The notes beneath the pieces were generated by a model that did not search any database, had not been told where the DNA came from, and worked only from the letters and a program-made list of their open reading frames with translations. A stretch of 64,000 nucleotides of DNA from contig NZ_JAMJPL010000006.1 of NCBI RefSeq assembly GCF_023555055.1, positions 160,143 to 224,142 on the forward strand. Direction: 5' to 3'. The translations under genes and the position numbers were made by a program. Below are positions 56,720 to 64,000 of the stretch, piece by piece. The stretch comes from Marinobacter sp. ATCH36 (GTDB taxonomy: Bacteria > Pseudomonadota > Gammaproteobacteria > Pseudomonadales > Oleiphilaceae). The stretch's first letter is position 1; every line of letters starts with the position of its first letter.

Positions 56720-58795
56720 ATGACGTCACTGGAAGACATCCCGGTCACCACACTGAAAGGCGTCGGTGGTGCCTTGGCAGAAAAGCTTGCGAAGCTGGGT
56801 ATCCAGTCGCTTCAGGACTTGCTGTTTCATCTGCCACACCGATATGAGGATCGCACCCGGATTATTCCCATGGGTAACCTGCGCATCGGCGACGTGGGGG
56901 TGGTGGAAGGTGAAGTGATGAAGGCCGACCTGGTAATGGGGCGGCGACGCAGTCTGCAGGTAACTCTGAAAGATAGCAGTGGTTTTCTGGTCATGCGGTT
57001 CTTCCACTTCAATGCTGCCCAGAAGAACCAGTTAACGGAGGGCGCGCGGGTCCGGTGCTTCGGCGAGGTAAGGCCTGGCCGTGCGGGTTACGAATTCTAT
57101 CACCCGGAATATCAGGTCAATCCCCCGCCTATGCCTGCCCCCGGTGAAGCGACGCTGACGCCGGTTTATCCCCTCACCGAAGGCATCCAGCAGCCGCGGG
57201 TGCGCAGCCTGTGCCAACAGGCATTGGGCTACCTCAAACGCTACCCGATCCGCGAATGGCTTCCGGCGGAATTGCTGGCAAGCTATCAGTTGCCCGGCAT
57301 CACCGAGGCGGTAGGGTTGGTGCATTCTCCGCCGGCCAGTGCGCCGGTGCATTTGCTGGTGGAGGGGCGACATCCGGCCCAGCAGCGACTGGTGATGGAG
57401 GAGTTGCTCGCCCATCAGCTCAGCCTGTTGCAGGTTCGCCAGCAAGTTCAGGCCAGGGAAGCCCTGCCACTGCTCCCAACGGGTGATCTGCCAGAGCGTT
57501 TTCTTGACCTGCTTCCCTTCAGCCTCACCGGTGCCCAGCGCCAGGTGATGAGTGAGATCCGTCAGGATCTGAGCCAGCCGGTTCCCATGTTGCGACTGGT
57601 TCAGGGGGATGTCGGGTCCGGTAAAACCGTGGTAGCCGCACTGGCTGCGCTGCAGACAATTGGTGCCGGCGCCCAGGTCGCTCTGATGGCGCCTACAGAA
57701 ATACTGGCTGAACAGCATTACCAGAACTTTCGAGGCTGGCTGGAACCTCTGGGTATCCGCGTGGCGTGGCTGTCCGGGAAGATCAAGGGCAGGGCGCGTA
57801 AGGAGGCACTGGAGGACATCGACAGTGGCAATGCTTCGGTGGTTATTGGCACCCACGCTCTGTTCCAGGAAGACGTTGCCTTCAGCCGGTTGGCGCTGGT
57901 GATTGTGGATGAGCAGCACCGTTTTGGGGTACATCAGCGCCTGGCTCTGCGTGAGAAAGGCGTTGGTGGCACCATGGCACCACACCAGCTGATCATGACA
58001 GCGACCCCGATCCCCCGCACTCTGGCCATGAGTGCCTATGCGGATCTGGACACCTCGGTGATTGACGAATTACCCCCTGGCCGCAAACCCATTGAAACCA
58101 TAGCCATTCCCGACAGTCGCCGTGATGATGTGACCGATCGGGTACGGAAAGCCTGCAAGGAAGGCCGTCAGGCGTACTGGGTGTGTACGCTGATAGAGGA
58201 GTCCGAGGCGTTACAGTGCCAGGCCGCAGAGGTGACGGCCCAGGAACTGGCTGAGCGTCTGCCGGACCTGAAGGTCGGGCTTGTGCATGGCCGTCTGAAG
58301 GCTGCGGAAAAGGCGTCCGTGATGGAGCAGTTCAAGAACGGTGAGCTGGACCTGCTGGTGGCCACCACGGTGATCGAAGTGGGCGTTGATGTACCCAACG
58401 CCTCGTTGATTATTATCGAGAACCCGGAGCGTCTTGGCCTTGCTCAATTGCACCAGCTTCGGGGTCGGGTAGGCCGCGGCGAAGAGGCCAGTTTTTGTGT
58501 GCTGATGTACCACCCGCCCCTGTCGCTCAATGGCAAGGCGCGGCTGCAGGCGTTGCGAGATAGTCAGAATGGCTTTGTAATCGCCGAGAAAGACCTAGAG
58601 ATTCGGGGCCCCGGCGAGGTTCTGGGCACCCGTCAGACCGGCATGATGCAGTTTCGCCTGGCGGATTTCGAGCGGGACAAAGGCTGGATTGAGCCAGTGC
58701 GTGAAATGGCACCGGGGCTGATGAAGCAGCCTGCCCTGGTGCATGGCCTTATCCGCCGCTGGCTTGGTGAGCGAATTCGCTACGGCGACGTATAA
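56720..58795 (+). CDS. recG: ATP-dependent DNA helicase RecG
   Basis: 691 residues. The N-terminal wedge/OB domain (RNLRIGDVG-type region, GNLRIGDVGVVEGEV) precedes helicase motifs: Walker A GDVGSGKTVVAALA, DEQHRFGVHQR (DExH), TATPIPRTLA, and motif VI QLRGRVGRGEE. The C-terminal wedge-facing TRG-like loop (LGTRQTGMMQFRLADF) is present. Remodels stalled replication forks and Holliday junctions. Co-transcribed with oxyR. Confidence 0.96.
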   Translation: MTSLEDIPVTTLKGVGGALAEKLAKLGIQSLQDLLFHLPHRYEDRTRIIPMGNLRIGDVGVVEGEVMKADLVMGRRRSLQVTLKDSSGFLVMRFFHFNAAQKNQLTEGARVRCFGEVRPGRAGYEFYHPEYQVNPPPMPAPGEATLTPVYPLTEGIQQPRVRSLCQQALGYLKRYPIREWLPAELLASYQLPGITEAVGLVHSPPASAPVHLLVEGRHPAQQRLVMEELLAHQLSLLQVRQQVQAREALPLLPTGDLPERFLDLLPFSLTGAQRQVMSEIRQDLSQPVPMLRLVQGDVGSGKTVVAALAALQTIGAGAQVALMAPTEILAEQHYQNFRGWLEPLGIRVAWLSGKIKGRARKEALEDIDSGNASVVIGTHALFQEDVAFSRLALVIVDEQHRFGVHQRLALREKGVGGTMAPHQLIMTATPIPRTLAMSAYADLDTSVIDELPPGRKPIETIAIPDSRRDDVTDRVRKACKEGRQAYWVCTLIEESEALQCQAAEVTAQELAERLPDLKVGLVHGRLKAAEKASVMEQFKNGELDLLVATTVIEVGVDVPNASLIIIENPERLGLAQLHQLRGRVGRGEEASFCVLMYHPPLSLNGKARLQALRDSQNGFVIAEKDLEIRGPGEVLGTRQTGMMQFRLADFERDKGWIEPVREMAPGLMKQPALVHGLIRRWLGERIRYGDV

Positions 58796-58926
58796 CCGCT
58801 GCGCTGGTTCGCGCCAAAAACTTGCAGAAACTAGGCTGAAGTCAAAGTCGGGTTGTTGTTTGTACCCTATACTGGACGATAACCAGTGTGCCCGACGCGG
58901 TACCGTCAACATTTTGGGAGAGACTT

Positions 58927-60291
58927 ATGGAGCTACCTGTCGCAGTCCGGCAGGCACTGGGTGACTCGGCAGCCGGTGTTTCCCTGCGTGATGTAAGTCA
59001 GGCCAGGGATAACGAATTGTTGCGTATGGTGTTGCTCAGCGACGACCAGGGAAATCTCCAGGCCATCTGTCGGCAGGGGGATCTGCTTGATATCAATGCC
59101 CTGAATAAAGAGCTCGGTCGTGACCTGCGGGTACTGAAACGGCGGGAGCAGGTTCGTGTACGGGAGCGCTCCGGCCTCGCCGAACTGCCAGCGCTGCCTT
59201 CCCTGACCGGATGGCCTTCTGTGGTTGATACCCGGGTGGATGAGCTGGCCTCTGTTGCCATGGTTCTCGGTGACCAGAACCTGTGCATGGTGATGCCCGG
59301 TGATGAGTTCAGGGCGATTACCGCTGCCGCTGAGAGACGGGCATTTTCGGTTCCGCGAGACACCATAGCTGTCAACCTGAGCAGCCCTGAACAGGACCGG
59401 GATCAGTTGCATTCGGCCATACGGCGATTCACCACTCTGCGTATCCAGCAGCGCCTTGAGGACACTCTCGAATTGCCGCCGCTGCCAGAAACCGCGCAGC
59501 GCATCATTCATCTGCGGGTGAACCCTAATGCCGTCATGGGTGATCTGGTGGACGTTGTGGAAAGTGACCCCAGCCTGGCCGCCCAGGTGGTCAGCTGGGC
59601 GTCGTCATCGTTCTATGCCGCGGCTGGGCAGGTACGCTCGGTGCATGACGCGGTGTCGCGGATTCTGGGGTTTGACCTGGTCATGAACCTGGCTATGGGG
59701 TTGTCGCTGGGGCGCGCCCTGAAGCAGCCCCAGGACCATCCCGAAGGCTACGTCGACTACTGGCAGCAGGCTATCTGGCAGGCCCAGTCGGCCGGTATCC
59801 TGGCCAGCATGATGCCCCGCGGTAAACGCCCGATTTTCGGCCTGGCATACCTGTCAGGGCTATTGCATAACTTCGGCTACCTGGTTCTGGCTCAGGTCTT
59901 CCCGCCTCACTTCAAGCTGGTCTGCCGGGCCCTGGAAGCCAATCCTCATATGGACTCCTCACTGATCGAGCATTATCTGCTGGGTGTCACCCGCGAGCAG
60001 ATCGCGGCGGAGTTGATGCAGAACTGGGGAATGCCAGACGAAGTCTGCCTGTCCATTCGTAACCAGAAGAATCCTGGCTATGACGGCCCTCACGCAGTTT
60101 ACGGAAAGCTGCTATGGCTGGGCCGGCAATTGTTGACCCTGCGCGGTGTGGCTCTTGGGGCTGGGGAAGAAGTGAGCGTGGAATTTTACGAGTCCCTGGG
60201 GCTGGACCCACAGAAAGTTGAAGAACAGTTCGACGAACTCGTCGAAAACAGGGACAGCATCATGGCCATGGCGGGCATGATGAGCCAGTAA
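58927..60291 (+). CDS. HDOD domain protein with N-terminal YbaK-like domain
   Basis: 454 residues from ATG 58927, preceded by GGGAGAG. Residues ~1-160 resemble aminoacyl-tRNA deacylase/YbaK-type domains (RVRERSGLAELPALPSL, DELASVAMVLGDQN). Residues ~190-400 form an HDOD domain (LPPLPETAQRIIHLRVNP, HDAVSRILGFDLVMNLA, GLLHNFGYLVLAQVFP). HDOD domains lack phosphodiesterase metal ligands and usually transmit signals. This two-domain form is common in Pseudomonas-like bacteria. Role not established. Confidence 0.85.
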   Translation: MELPVAVRQALGDSAAGVSLRDVSQARDNELLRMVLLSDDQGNLQAICRQGDLLDINALNKELGRDLRVLKRREQVRVRERSGLAELPALPSLTGWPSVVDTRVDELASVAMVLGDQNLCMVMPGDEFRAITAAAERRAFSVPRDTIAVNLSSPEQDRDQLHSAIRRFTTLRIQQRLEDTLELPPLPETAQRIIHLRVNPNAVMGDLVDVVESDPSLAAQVVSWASSSFYAAAGQVRSVHDAVSRILGFDLVMNLAMGLSLGRALKQPQDHPEGYVDYWQQAIWQAQSAGILASMMPRGKRPIFGLAYLSGLLHNFGYLVLAQVFPPHFKLVCRALEANPHMDSSLIEHYLLGVTREQIAAELMQNWGMPDEVCLSIRNQKNPGYDGPHAVYGKLLWLGRQLLTLRGVALGAGEEVSVEFYESLGLDPQKVEEQFDELVENRDSIMAMAGMMSQ

Positions 60292-60295
60292 CCGC

Positions 60296-60319
60296 AAAAA
60301 AGCCGGCCCGAAGGCCGGC
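60296..60319 (-). terminator. Hairpin terminator, minus-strand orientation
   Basis: Perfect stem GCCGGCC / GGCCGGC with a CGAA loop. Six T follow on the minus strand only. It lies directly after the HDOD gene, so it would stop transcripts coming from DUF2489 and possibly also help end the HDOD message. Confidence 0.6.
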
Positions 60320-60607
60320 AAGCTCACCCGCTTGTTGCAGATCAAACCAAACGTGTTCAGGAGAAAACAATCAGAGCCGTTGCTGGGTCAGTAATGGCAA
60401 CGTTCTGAATTAAACTTAGCCAATCCGGAGGGAAATAAAAGCCGGCCAGGCTGGGGTTTTCTGAACGAGCGCCGTGTCATATATCGGTAACGTCTGAAGA
60501 GATTGATTTGTAAAGCTAATCATATTTCCTGGCTTCAGGAGCAATTACAAAACATTACAAAAATGGTTGAAGACCTGCCAGATGACCAGCCAGAAACTGG
60601 TCCAGCC
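60320..60607. other. Intergenic region without a recognised gene
   Basis: About 290 bases between the HDOD gene and the DUF2489 stop. It is more AT-rich than its neighbours and holds no recognised promoter, RNA or repeat. The plus-strand frame from about 60512 (KANHISWLQEQLQ...) reads plausibly for ~35 codons but then runs antisense through DUF2489, so I do not call it. Confidence 0.5.
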
Positions 60608-61063
60608 CTAGAAGCGATGGTGGCGAATGGCCGTTGCCGCACGCCGAATCGCGTCGGCGTGCTCTTCCTCAACAGCCAGTCTTTCCCGGTCCATCTTCTC
60701 CACGAATCGGTTTTCGGTTTCCTGGCGTGTCCGGTGGGTGGGCATGTGCTGAATCAGGTCATGCACTTCCTGGAAGACCCGGAAAGGCGACGTCTCCAGC
60801 AATTCCGGGGCGACGTGATCCAGCAGGCCCTTGATACGCAGGCAGGCCTCGGAGTATTCCATCTGGTCTTCTTCCACGGCCATCGCCAAAACCCGAATAC
60901 TTTCCACCATGCTTTCCCGGCGCTCCTTCTGGAATGCCTCGGATTTGGCCTGTCGTTTTCTGTCGTCCTGCAGGGTGCGGGACTGGCGAATAATAAACGC
61001 CACCAGTAAAGCGATAGCCAGCAGGCCGGCAATAATCAGTGTCCATTGAAGCCACTGGGGCAT
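60608..61063 (-). CDS. DUF2489 domain-containing protein
   Basis: 151 residues. One N-terminal membrane helix (WTLIIAGLLAIALLVAFII), then a charged helical region with MVESIRVLAMAVEEDQMEYSE and EACLRIKGLLDHV, characteristic of DUF2489. Probably anchored in the inner membrane and facing the cytoplasm. Function unknown. It follows the oxidoreductase after 20 bases and is likely its operon partner. Confidence 0.87.
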   Translation of the reverse strand: MPQWLQWTLIIAGLLAIALLVAFIIRQSRTLQDDRKRQAKSEAFQKERRESMVESIRVLAMAVEEDQMEYSEACLRIKGLLDHVAPELLETSPFRVFQEVHDLIQHMPTHRTRQETENRFVEKMDRERLAVEEEHADAIRRAATAIRHHRF

Positions 61064-61083
61064 AAAATTCTCCGTTCAGAGGT

Positions 61084-63378
61084 TCAGGCCATTTTGCGAG
61101 TGGGCTCGGCGCGCCAGACTTTCACATTGACCACCTGTCCGTTAAGTACGGATGTACCAACCAGCGGATCTGTTTCCTGGTCGCTGATAACATCATTAAT
61201 GCTTGCCCCGGCATGAGCAACGGCGACTGACTGCCGGGTACCCTCACGATGATGGCCCCAGCCATGGGGCACCGAGACCACACCCGCCATGATGTCGTCG
61301 GTAATTTCCACAGGTAATACTATCTTGCCTGCGGAAGAGGCGACTTCGGCCGAATCACCTGCCTGAAGTCCGCAACGGGCCGCATCCTGAGGATGCATCA
61401 TCAGGGTACAGCGCTCTTTGCCTTTTACCAACCGCTGGCTGTTGTGCATCCAGGAATTATTGCTGCGAACGTGCCGTCGCCCGATCAGCAGCAAACCGTC
61501 GGTGGGCGGAGCTGATAGCAGGGAGTGCAGTCGCTCCAGATCCTGCAGGTAGCGGCGTGGGGCGAGGTTTACCTTGCTGTCCCGGGTGAACAGTCGGCCA
61601 GGCATGCAGGGGCGAAGCGGCCCCAGGTCCACTCCGTTGGGCAGTTGTTTCAGGGCACTGATGGAAAGCCCCTTGGGCAGATCCTGCCAGTGCCGGTTCA
61701 GCGGGCTGAGCTTAGCAAGGCCGCGCAATGGATGGCGCTCGGGGAGTATGTCCATGACCAGATCAACGGCTGGCTGAACCAACCCACGGGCACGACCAAT
61801 GTCAGCACCATAGGGCCCCGCCCGCAACATCACGTCGAGAATCGGATCCGGCCCGATCTGCTTGAAAGCGCGCCAGCCCATTTCTGCTCTTACCGGCAGC
61901 CTGCCACCTTTGCGTTTTTTCTCGAGACGATGGGCCAGCTCGAGGAGGATCTGCCAGTCGTGGCGGGTGTCCTTGCCGGCATCAAACAGCGCAGGGCTGT
62001 ACTTGGCGGTGTTACGCACCGCAAACATGCTGAAAATCAGGTCGTAGTGGCTGCGCTCCAGACCTGCTGTTGGTGGCAGTATGACGTCGGCATGGCGAGT
62101 GGTTTCGTTGAGGTAATAATCCACCGATACCATGAATTCCAGGCCGCCGAAGGCCTTATCGAGACGGCCACCGTTGGGGCTGGAAAGCACCGGGTTCCCA
62201 GCCACGGTCACGAAGGCACGGATCTGGCCATTACCCGGGGTCAGTATCTCATCGGCAATGGTGCTGGAGGGGTATTCACCACCAAACTCAGGTAACTTTT
62301 TCACCCGGCTGAAGCGCTTGGCAAAATGGCCCTTCTGGCCGGCCATTCCGCCCAGTGCGATCAGATCAATCGCGGGTTGGGTGAACATCATGCCCCCGGT
62401 GCTGTCCAGCTTTCCGGTCAGAATGTTCAGCACATAGGCAAGCCAGGTGGCAACGCCGCCGAAAGCCTGGGTGCTGGTGCCCATGCGGGTATAGAGAGCG
62501 GCTCGTTGTGTGCTGGCAAGCTGGCGGGCCAGGTTGCGGATGTCCACGGCCGGCATACCGGTGTGCTCACTCACCGCTTCCGGTGTAAACCCGAGGGATG
62601 CCAGCCGCACCAGGTCAACATCCTTGGTCCAGGGTTCCGCATGACCCAGATTAACGAGGTTCTCCTCAAACAGGGTGCGAACCATCGCCATCAGCAAGAG
62701 GGCATCTGTGCCCGGGCGGATAAAGTGGAATTTGTCGGCCAGCTTGCCGGTTTCGGTGCGGCGGGGATCCACTACTACCATTTTGCCGCCGCGGGCCTTG
62801 AGGGCCTTCAGGCGACCCCGGAAATCCGGCACCGTCATCAGGCTGCCGTTGGAAGCCATGGGGTTGGCGCCGATGCAGATGAAAAGATCGGTGCGGTCAA
62901 TATCGGGGATGGGAAACAGGATCTGGTGACCGAACATCTCCAGGCTCGCCAGCATATGGGGCAACTGGTCGTTGGAGGTGGCCGAGAAGCGGTTCTGGGT
63001 GCCCAGCGCCCGCAGGAATGGCATGGTGGTCACCAGTGTGCCGTGGTTATGCACGTTGGGATTGCCCAGGTAGGCGCCGATGCTGTTGCGGCCGTGTTCT
63101 TTGCGTACGCTGTGCAGGCGGTCTGCTACCAGGTCGAAGGCGTCATCCCACTCCATTTCCTGCCAGCCATCGGCTGTGCGTCGTACCGGCTTGCGCAGGC
63201 GTTCCGGGTCTTCGTGGAGGTCCTGAAGGGCCACCGCCTTGGGACAGATGTGTCCCAGGCTTAACGGGTCGTTCTCATCACCCTTGATTGAGGCGATATG
63301 GCCATCCTTTACCTCAATCGCCACGCCGCACATGGCTTCACACAAATGACAGGTACGGTAGTGGGTGCCGTTTTCCAT
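61084..63378 (-). CDS. Molybdopterin-dependent oxidoreductase (formate dehydrogenase/nitrate reductase-like)
   Basis: 764 residues from ATG 63378, with GGAGAG six bases upstream. The N-terminal 4Fe-4S motif is C-x2-C-x3-C (TCHLCEAMCGV) plus a fourth cysteine in LGHICPKAVAL. Molybdopterin regions include ICIGANPMASNG and VVDPRRTETGKLAD. The C-terminal dinucleotide-binding domain contains LMMHPQDAARCGLQAGD and VSVPHGWGHH. No Tat twin-arginine leader is present, so it is cytoplasmic. The substrate is not identifiable from sequence; no electron-transfer subunit lies adjacent. Confidence 0.9.
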   Translation of the reverse strand: MENGTHYRTCHLCEAMCGVAIEVKDGHIASIKGDENDPLSLGHICPKAVALQDLHEDPERLRKPVRRTADGWQEMEWDDAFDLVADRLHSVRKEHGRNSIGAYLGNPNVHNHGTLVTTMPFLRALGTQNRFSATSNDQLPHMLASLEMFGHQILFPIPDIDRTDLFICIGANPMASNGSLMTVPDFRGRLKALKARGGKMVVVDPRRTETGKLADKFHFIRPGTDALLLMAMVRTLFEENLVNLGHAEPWTKDVDLVRLASLGFTPEAVSEHTGMPAVDIRNLARQLASTQRAALYTRMGTSTQAFGGVATWLAYVLNILTGKLDSTGGMMFTQPAIDLIALGGMAGQKGHFAKRFSRVKKLPEFGGEYPSSTIADEILTPGNGQIRAFVTVAGNPVLSSPNGGRLDKAFGGLEFMVSVDYYLNETTRHADVILPPTAGLERSHYDLIFSMFAVRNTAKYSPALFDAGKDTRHDWQILLELAHRLEKKRKGGRLPVRAEMGWRAFKQIGPDPILDVMLRAGPYGADIGRARGLVQPAVDLVMDILPERHPLRGLAKLSPLNRHWQDLPKGLSISALKQLPNGVDLGPLRPCMPGRLFTRDSKVNLAPRRYLQDLERLHSLLSAPPTDGLLLIGRRHVRSNNSWMHNSQRLVKGKERCTLMMHPQDAARCGLQAGDSAEVASSAGKIVLPVEITDDIMAGVVSVPHGWGHHREGTRQSVAVAHAGASINDVISDQETDPLVGTSVLNGQVVNVKVWRAEPTRKMA

Positions 63379-63425
63379 GGGTCTCTCCGAATAGGTTTTT
63401 ATTGTCTTGCTCTGAGCACGGCCAA

Positions 63426-63521
63426 GCGGGGACGGTGTTCCGAAACACGCTGTGAATACATCCCTGTACGCTCGGGCTCCGCCATCCATGGCTCCGCACG
63501 GTTTCGGAACACCGTCCCCGC
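63426..63521 (-). repeat. Structured repeat, copy B (nested hairpins with conserved core)
   Basis: The outer arms are a perfect 21-bp inverted repeat (63426-63446 with 63501-63521, starting GCGGGGACGGTG). Inside are a small GCCAT / ATGGC hairpin (63481-63492) and a 28-base core at 63447-63474. On the minus strand the core begins CGAGCGTACAGGGATG and matches 25 of 28 bases of copy A at 24358-24385. It lies upstream of the oxidoreductase gene. Confidence 0.82.
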
Positions 63522-63614
63522 TCGGCCCCGGACTTTGGAGTTAGTTTCAACAGGCAACCAGATTAGCAGGAAATTAAGGCGAGGGGAAAACCGGTTGTTG
63601 GCCCATCAGGCCAC

Positions 63615-63640
63615 AAAAAAGGCCAGCCCGAGGGCTGGCC
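63615..63640 (-). terminator. Terminator after the truncated gene
   Basis: Perfect stem GGCCAGCC / GGCTGGCC with a CGAG loop, followed on the minus strand by six T. It begins 21 bases after the stop of the coding remnant, implying that the remnant was once an expressed gene. Confidence 0.88.
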
Positions 63641-63661
63641 ATAAGTAGCGGAGCCTGAAGG

Positions 63662-63880
63662 TTAGTACTCTGCTGGTATTTCCTTGATTGGGTTGGAGAT
63701 GAAGTTGAGGTATAGGCCGTTTTCCGGGATGACCAGGGGAATAAAGACGGCACCGTCTTCGTCTGCTGCGGGCTCGTTAAATAAATCCTCGCAAGCCCCG
63801 AGATCAAAACCAAGGAAGCCGATCAGGCAGGTGCCCAGGTCGAGGGCTCCGTCCAATACCTCGCTCTCGGTGGTAACTAG
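63662..63880 (-). pseudogene. 3' remnant of an unidentified gene, 5' end lost
   Basis: The frame encodes a coherent C-terminal segment (LDLGTCLIGFLGFDLGAC, DEDGAVFIPLVIPENGLYL) and ends at 63662 before a proper terminator. There is no convincing start codon or ribosome site. Upstream, the frame crosses a change to AT-rich sequence near 63880 and meets a stop at 63896-63898. Best read as the tail of a gene cut by an insertion. Two cysteines and a beta-rich pattern are visible; family unknown. Confidence 0.5.
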
Positions 63881-64000
63881 TGCCCATCCAGAAACTCATA
63901 ATTCATTGATTTCTGGTTAATATTATTGATCAGGCATAAAAAAATCCTCTTGGATCTGGTATGTTTTAAGCGCGAACCAAAACCACCAACCCAAGAGGAT
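63881..64000 (-). mobile_element. Possible end of an insertion sequence, with terminator hairpin
   Basis: AT-rich DNA starts abruptly beside CTAG (63877-63880). A 10-bp stem ATCCTCTTGG (63944-63953) / CCAAGAGGAT (63991-64000), extended by partial GGT..TTTT pairing, is followed on the minus strand by seven T. It would terminate a minus-strand gene lying beyond the window, possibly a transposase. No transposase sequence is visible, so the identification rests on the boundary and composition only. Confidence 0.35.

Noticed and set aside
60503..61009. Plus-strand open frame opposite DUF2489
   Set aside because: Only its first ~35 codons lie outside DUF2489 and no ribosome site precedes it; the rest is antisense shadow.

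Overview
The window is about 64 kb of gammaproteobacterial chromosome, estimated by eye at 55-58 percent GC. It is almost entirely housekeeping DNA with short intergenic gaps. Gene content and order resemble Pseudomonas-like blocks: pilT-pilU beside yggS-proC-yggT, metX-metW-DUF4426-rdgB-hemW, oxyR-recG, polA-DUF2782, and pyrE/crc/rph/yicC. Together with FadL, long acyl-CoA dehydrogenase and NtrC-type nitrogen control, this suggests a marine, Marinobacter-like organism. That assignment is an inference from recalled synteny, not from a database search. I saw no rRNA, tRNA or CRISPR array.

Layout. 1-7.2 kb: the end of a diguanylate cyclase, DUF2789, a BvgS-like sensor kinase with two periplasmic binding domains, two small hypotheticals, and a PlpD-like patatin fused to an outer-membrane barrel. 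7.2-10.4 kb (minus): a GntR regulator and an AraC regulator-cardiolipin synthase operon. 10.4-14.4 kb (plus): a 30-residue orphan small ORF with its own ribosome site and terminator, then an esterase, an SMP-30-like protein, a thioesterase and a quinone-reductase-like protein. 14.4-19 kb (minus): a Na+/H+ antiporter, TcdA and an acyl-CoA dehydrogenase. 19-24.3 kb: an SDR, an ECF sigma factor with its ChrR-type anti-sigma (preceded by a textbook ECF11 promoter), and divergent speA/speE. 24.3-26.6 kb: a structured repeat, then amtB and glnK behind a sigma-54 promoter with several NtrC-like boxes. 26.6-29.3 kb: ubiK, yifB/comM, trmB. 29.3-38.4 kb (minus): a tightly overlapping metX-metW-DUF4426-rdgB-hemW-membrane protein operon, a dynamin-like GTPase, and yggS, proC, yggT. 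38.5-42.3 kb (plus): pilT, pilU, fadL. 42.3-49.9 kb: a hypothetical, polA, DUF2782, a phasin-like protein, DUF4124, pyrE, crc, rph. 50-60.3 kb (plus): yicC, gmk, rpoZ, spoT, ridA, a minus-strand epimerase-like gene, oxyR, recG and an HDOD protein. 60.6-64 kb (minus): DUF2489, a molybdopterin oxidoreductase, a second copy of the structured repeat, and a truncated coding remnant next to AT-rich DNA that may be a mobile-element end.

Functional themes. Carbon and nitrogen status is covered by Crc, GlnK/AmtB and SpoT. Oxidative stress is covered by OxyR and by the ECF11-type sigma/ChrR pair, which in relatives responds to singlet oxygen. Lipid use is represented by FadL, acyl-CoA dehydrogenase, thioesterase, patatin and cardiolipin synthase. 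Twitching motility is represented by the PilT/PilU retraction ATPases.

Most unusual items: (i) the orphan 30-residue ORF at 10588-10680; (ii) two copies, 39 kb apart, of a structured repeat with a conserved 28-nt core inside unrelated but self-complementary arms; (iii) a 37-bp near-perfect palindrome between pilT and pilU; (iv) an NtrC-like box plus possible sigma-54 promoter ahead of an uncharacterised gene at 42.35 kb; (v) a dynamin-like GTPase inside an otherwise conserved gene block. No multi-gene undescribed system (defence island, RiPP cluster or similar) is evident.
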